Shown here: positions 5,656 through 6,492 of the stretch, piece after piece
Position numbering within the stretch: position 1 is the first letter of the stretch
How the letters are laid out: every line of letters begins with the position of its first letter
NCBI GenBank assembly: GCA_045105075.1
Contig: JBGCDD010000124.1
Location: forward strand, 1-6,492
Reading direction: 5' to 3'
Length of the DNA stretch: 6,492 nucleotides
Source: JBGCDD01 sp045105075
Lineage (GTDB): Bacteria > Pseudomonadota > Alphaproteobacteria > Rhodobacterales > Rhodobacteraceae
The notes under the pieces: generated by a model
What the model was told of the DNA's origin: nothing
The model's database searches: none
Seen by the model: the letters and a program-made list of their open reading frames with translations, nothing else
Made by a program: the position numbers and the translations under genes

Positions 5656-5682
5656 GCACAAGAAGCGTTTTAACACTTTGGC

Positions 5683-6492
5683 ATGAGCGATCCTACCCAG
5701 ACCAGCGAAACCCTGAGCGATGTGCTTGATCCCGCGCGTATGGCCGCCTTGCAGGTGCTGTTGGACCTGTCTGATACCGCCGCGCCGGGTCAGGCTTTGG
5801 CGCCGTTTTTCCACCAGATCTATTTCTGGGCGCCACAGCGCGCGCAAGAGTTGGGCCGCGACGGGCATCCGCGTGTGGGCGGTGGGCTGATCCCGGATCT
5901 GGGCTTGCCACGGCGCATGTGGGCGGGTGGACGTCTGGCGTTTCGCGCGCCGCTGCGGGCGGGGCAGCTGGCACAGCGGCGCAGCGTGGTCGAAACGGTC
6001 ACCCGCAAAACCGGGCGCACCGGCCCGTTGGGCTTTGTCACGCTGCGCCATGAAATCTCGCAGAACGGCGCGCTTGCGGTTTGTGAATGGCAGGATCTGG
6101 TCTATCGCGAAGATCCCAAGCCCGACGCGCCAGCGGTGCAAATCACACCGGCCAGACGCGACGAAACTCACTGTATCGACCGTCAATTTGATGCCACGCA
6201 GCTGTTTCGCTATTCCGCGCTGACGTTCAACGGACATCGCATTCACTATGATCTGGACTATGCCCGCGAGGTTGAAGGCTACGCGGGGCTGGTCGTGCAC
6301 GGCCCGCTTTTGGCGCAATATCTGATGCTGATGGCCTGCGATCTGATGGGGCCGCTGACGGGGTTTGCGTTCCGCGCCCGCTCGCCGTTGGTGCACACGG
6401 AAACGGCTGAATTTTGCGCAAACGGCAGTGATTTTTGGGTGCGTGGACCGGATGGGCGGGTGTGTATGACGGCGACCGCGACGCCGCTATAG
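5683..6492 (+). CDS. HTD2/MaoC-like acyl-CoA hydratase (itaconyl-CoA or mesaconyl-C4-CoA hydratase-like)
   Basis: The 269-residue protein is a double hot-dog hydratase/dehydratase acting on an acyl-CoA. The N-terminal half (about 14-145) has 'FHQIYFWAP' (43-51), 'GRDGHPRVGG' (58-67) and 'PDLGLPRRMWAGGRLAF' (71-87), a pattern I know from proteins annotated as mesaconyl-C4-CoA or itaconyl-CoA hydratase. The C-terminal half carries the catalytic segment 'RYSALTFNGHRIHYDLDYA' (176-194), in which Asn183 and His188 occupy the places of Asp and His in the hydratase-2 motif, then 'GLVVHGPLLAQYLM' (202-215). Which C5 acyl-CoA is used cannot be decided here. An in-frame TAA at 5671 limits the start to 5683 or later. 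No Shine-Dalgarno sequence is well placed: AAGAAG ends 17 bases upstream. GTG 5722 is an alternative. The TAG is the last codon of the window. Confidence 0.9.
   Translation: MSDPTQTSETLSDVLDPARMAALQVLLDLSDTAAPGQALAPFFHQIYFWAPQRAQELGRDGHPRVGGGLIPDLGLPRRMWAGGRLAFRAPLRAGQLAQRRSVVETVTRKTGRTGPLGFVTLRHEISQNGALAVCEWQDLVYREDPKPDAPAVQITPARRDETHCIDRQFDATQLFRYSALTFNGHRIHYDLDYAREVEGYAGLVVHGPLLAQYLMLMACDLMGPLTGFAFRARSPLVHTETAEFCANGSDFWVRGPDGRVCMTATATPL

Noticed and set aside
5602..6396. 264-codon minus-strand open frame opposite the hydratase-like gene
   Set aside because: Its composition is a shadow of the plus-strand codons, it overlaps the VOC gene start, and no domain pattern is visible.

Overview
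The window looks like an ordinary piece of chromosome from an alphaproteobacterium, most likely Rhodobacteraceae (Roseobacter group). This rests on the G+C-rich third codon positions, the short or overlapping gene junctions, and the character of several proteins: an RppH-type Nudix C-terminus, an AraC-HTH/O6-alkylguanine transferase fusion without the Ada sensor domain, and an HTD2-type acyl-CoA hydratase. The family assignment is inference from remembered protein features, not a database search. I see no tRNA, rRNA, CRISPR array, insertion sequence, phage gene or integration scar, and no stretch over 300 bases without a gene.

Layout. Bases 1-171 are the 3' end of rppH (+), overlapping by one base (TGATG) a small exported six-cysteine protein (171-653, +). 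Three bases later, convergently, lies a tight minus-strand operon read from 2885 down to 657: nth (endonuclease III), a PfkB-family kinase of the adenosine-kinase type (ATGA overlap with nth), and a GNAT acetyltransferase (one-base gap, GTG start). A 117-base divergent region containing a perfect 10-base palindrome and other inverted repeats separates nth from an Ada-like alkyltransferase/HTH fusion (3003-3854, +). Another 117-base gap with a plausible promoter and a leader hairpin precedes an OmpA-family lipoprotein (3972-4625, +). Then come a flavodoxin-fold NAD(P)H:FMN reductase (4701-5243, +) and a convergent VOC/glyoxalase-like protein (5641-5240, -) whose stop codons share one TTAA. A 41-base divergent gap follows, then an itaconyl-/mesaconyl-CoA hydratase-like protein (5683-6492, +) whose stop codon is the last three bases of the window.

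How the genes fit together. nth and the Ada-like gene both serve DNA repair (oxidised pyrimidines and O6-alkylguanine respectively) and share one divergent control region. The kinase and GNAT protein appear to be translated together with nth. The other genes are housekeeping or stress-related single units: RNA 5'-end processing, envelope anchoring, flavin/quinone reduction, a glyoxalase-fold protein and acyl-CoA hydration. I found no convincing undescribed multi-gene system. The items most worth a second look are the six-cysteine secreted protein, the palindrome in the nth/Ada-like intergenic region, and the sensor-less Ada architecture.
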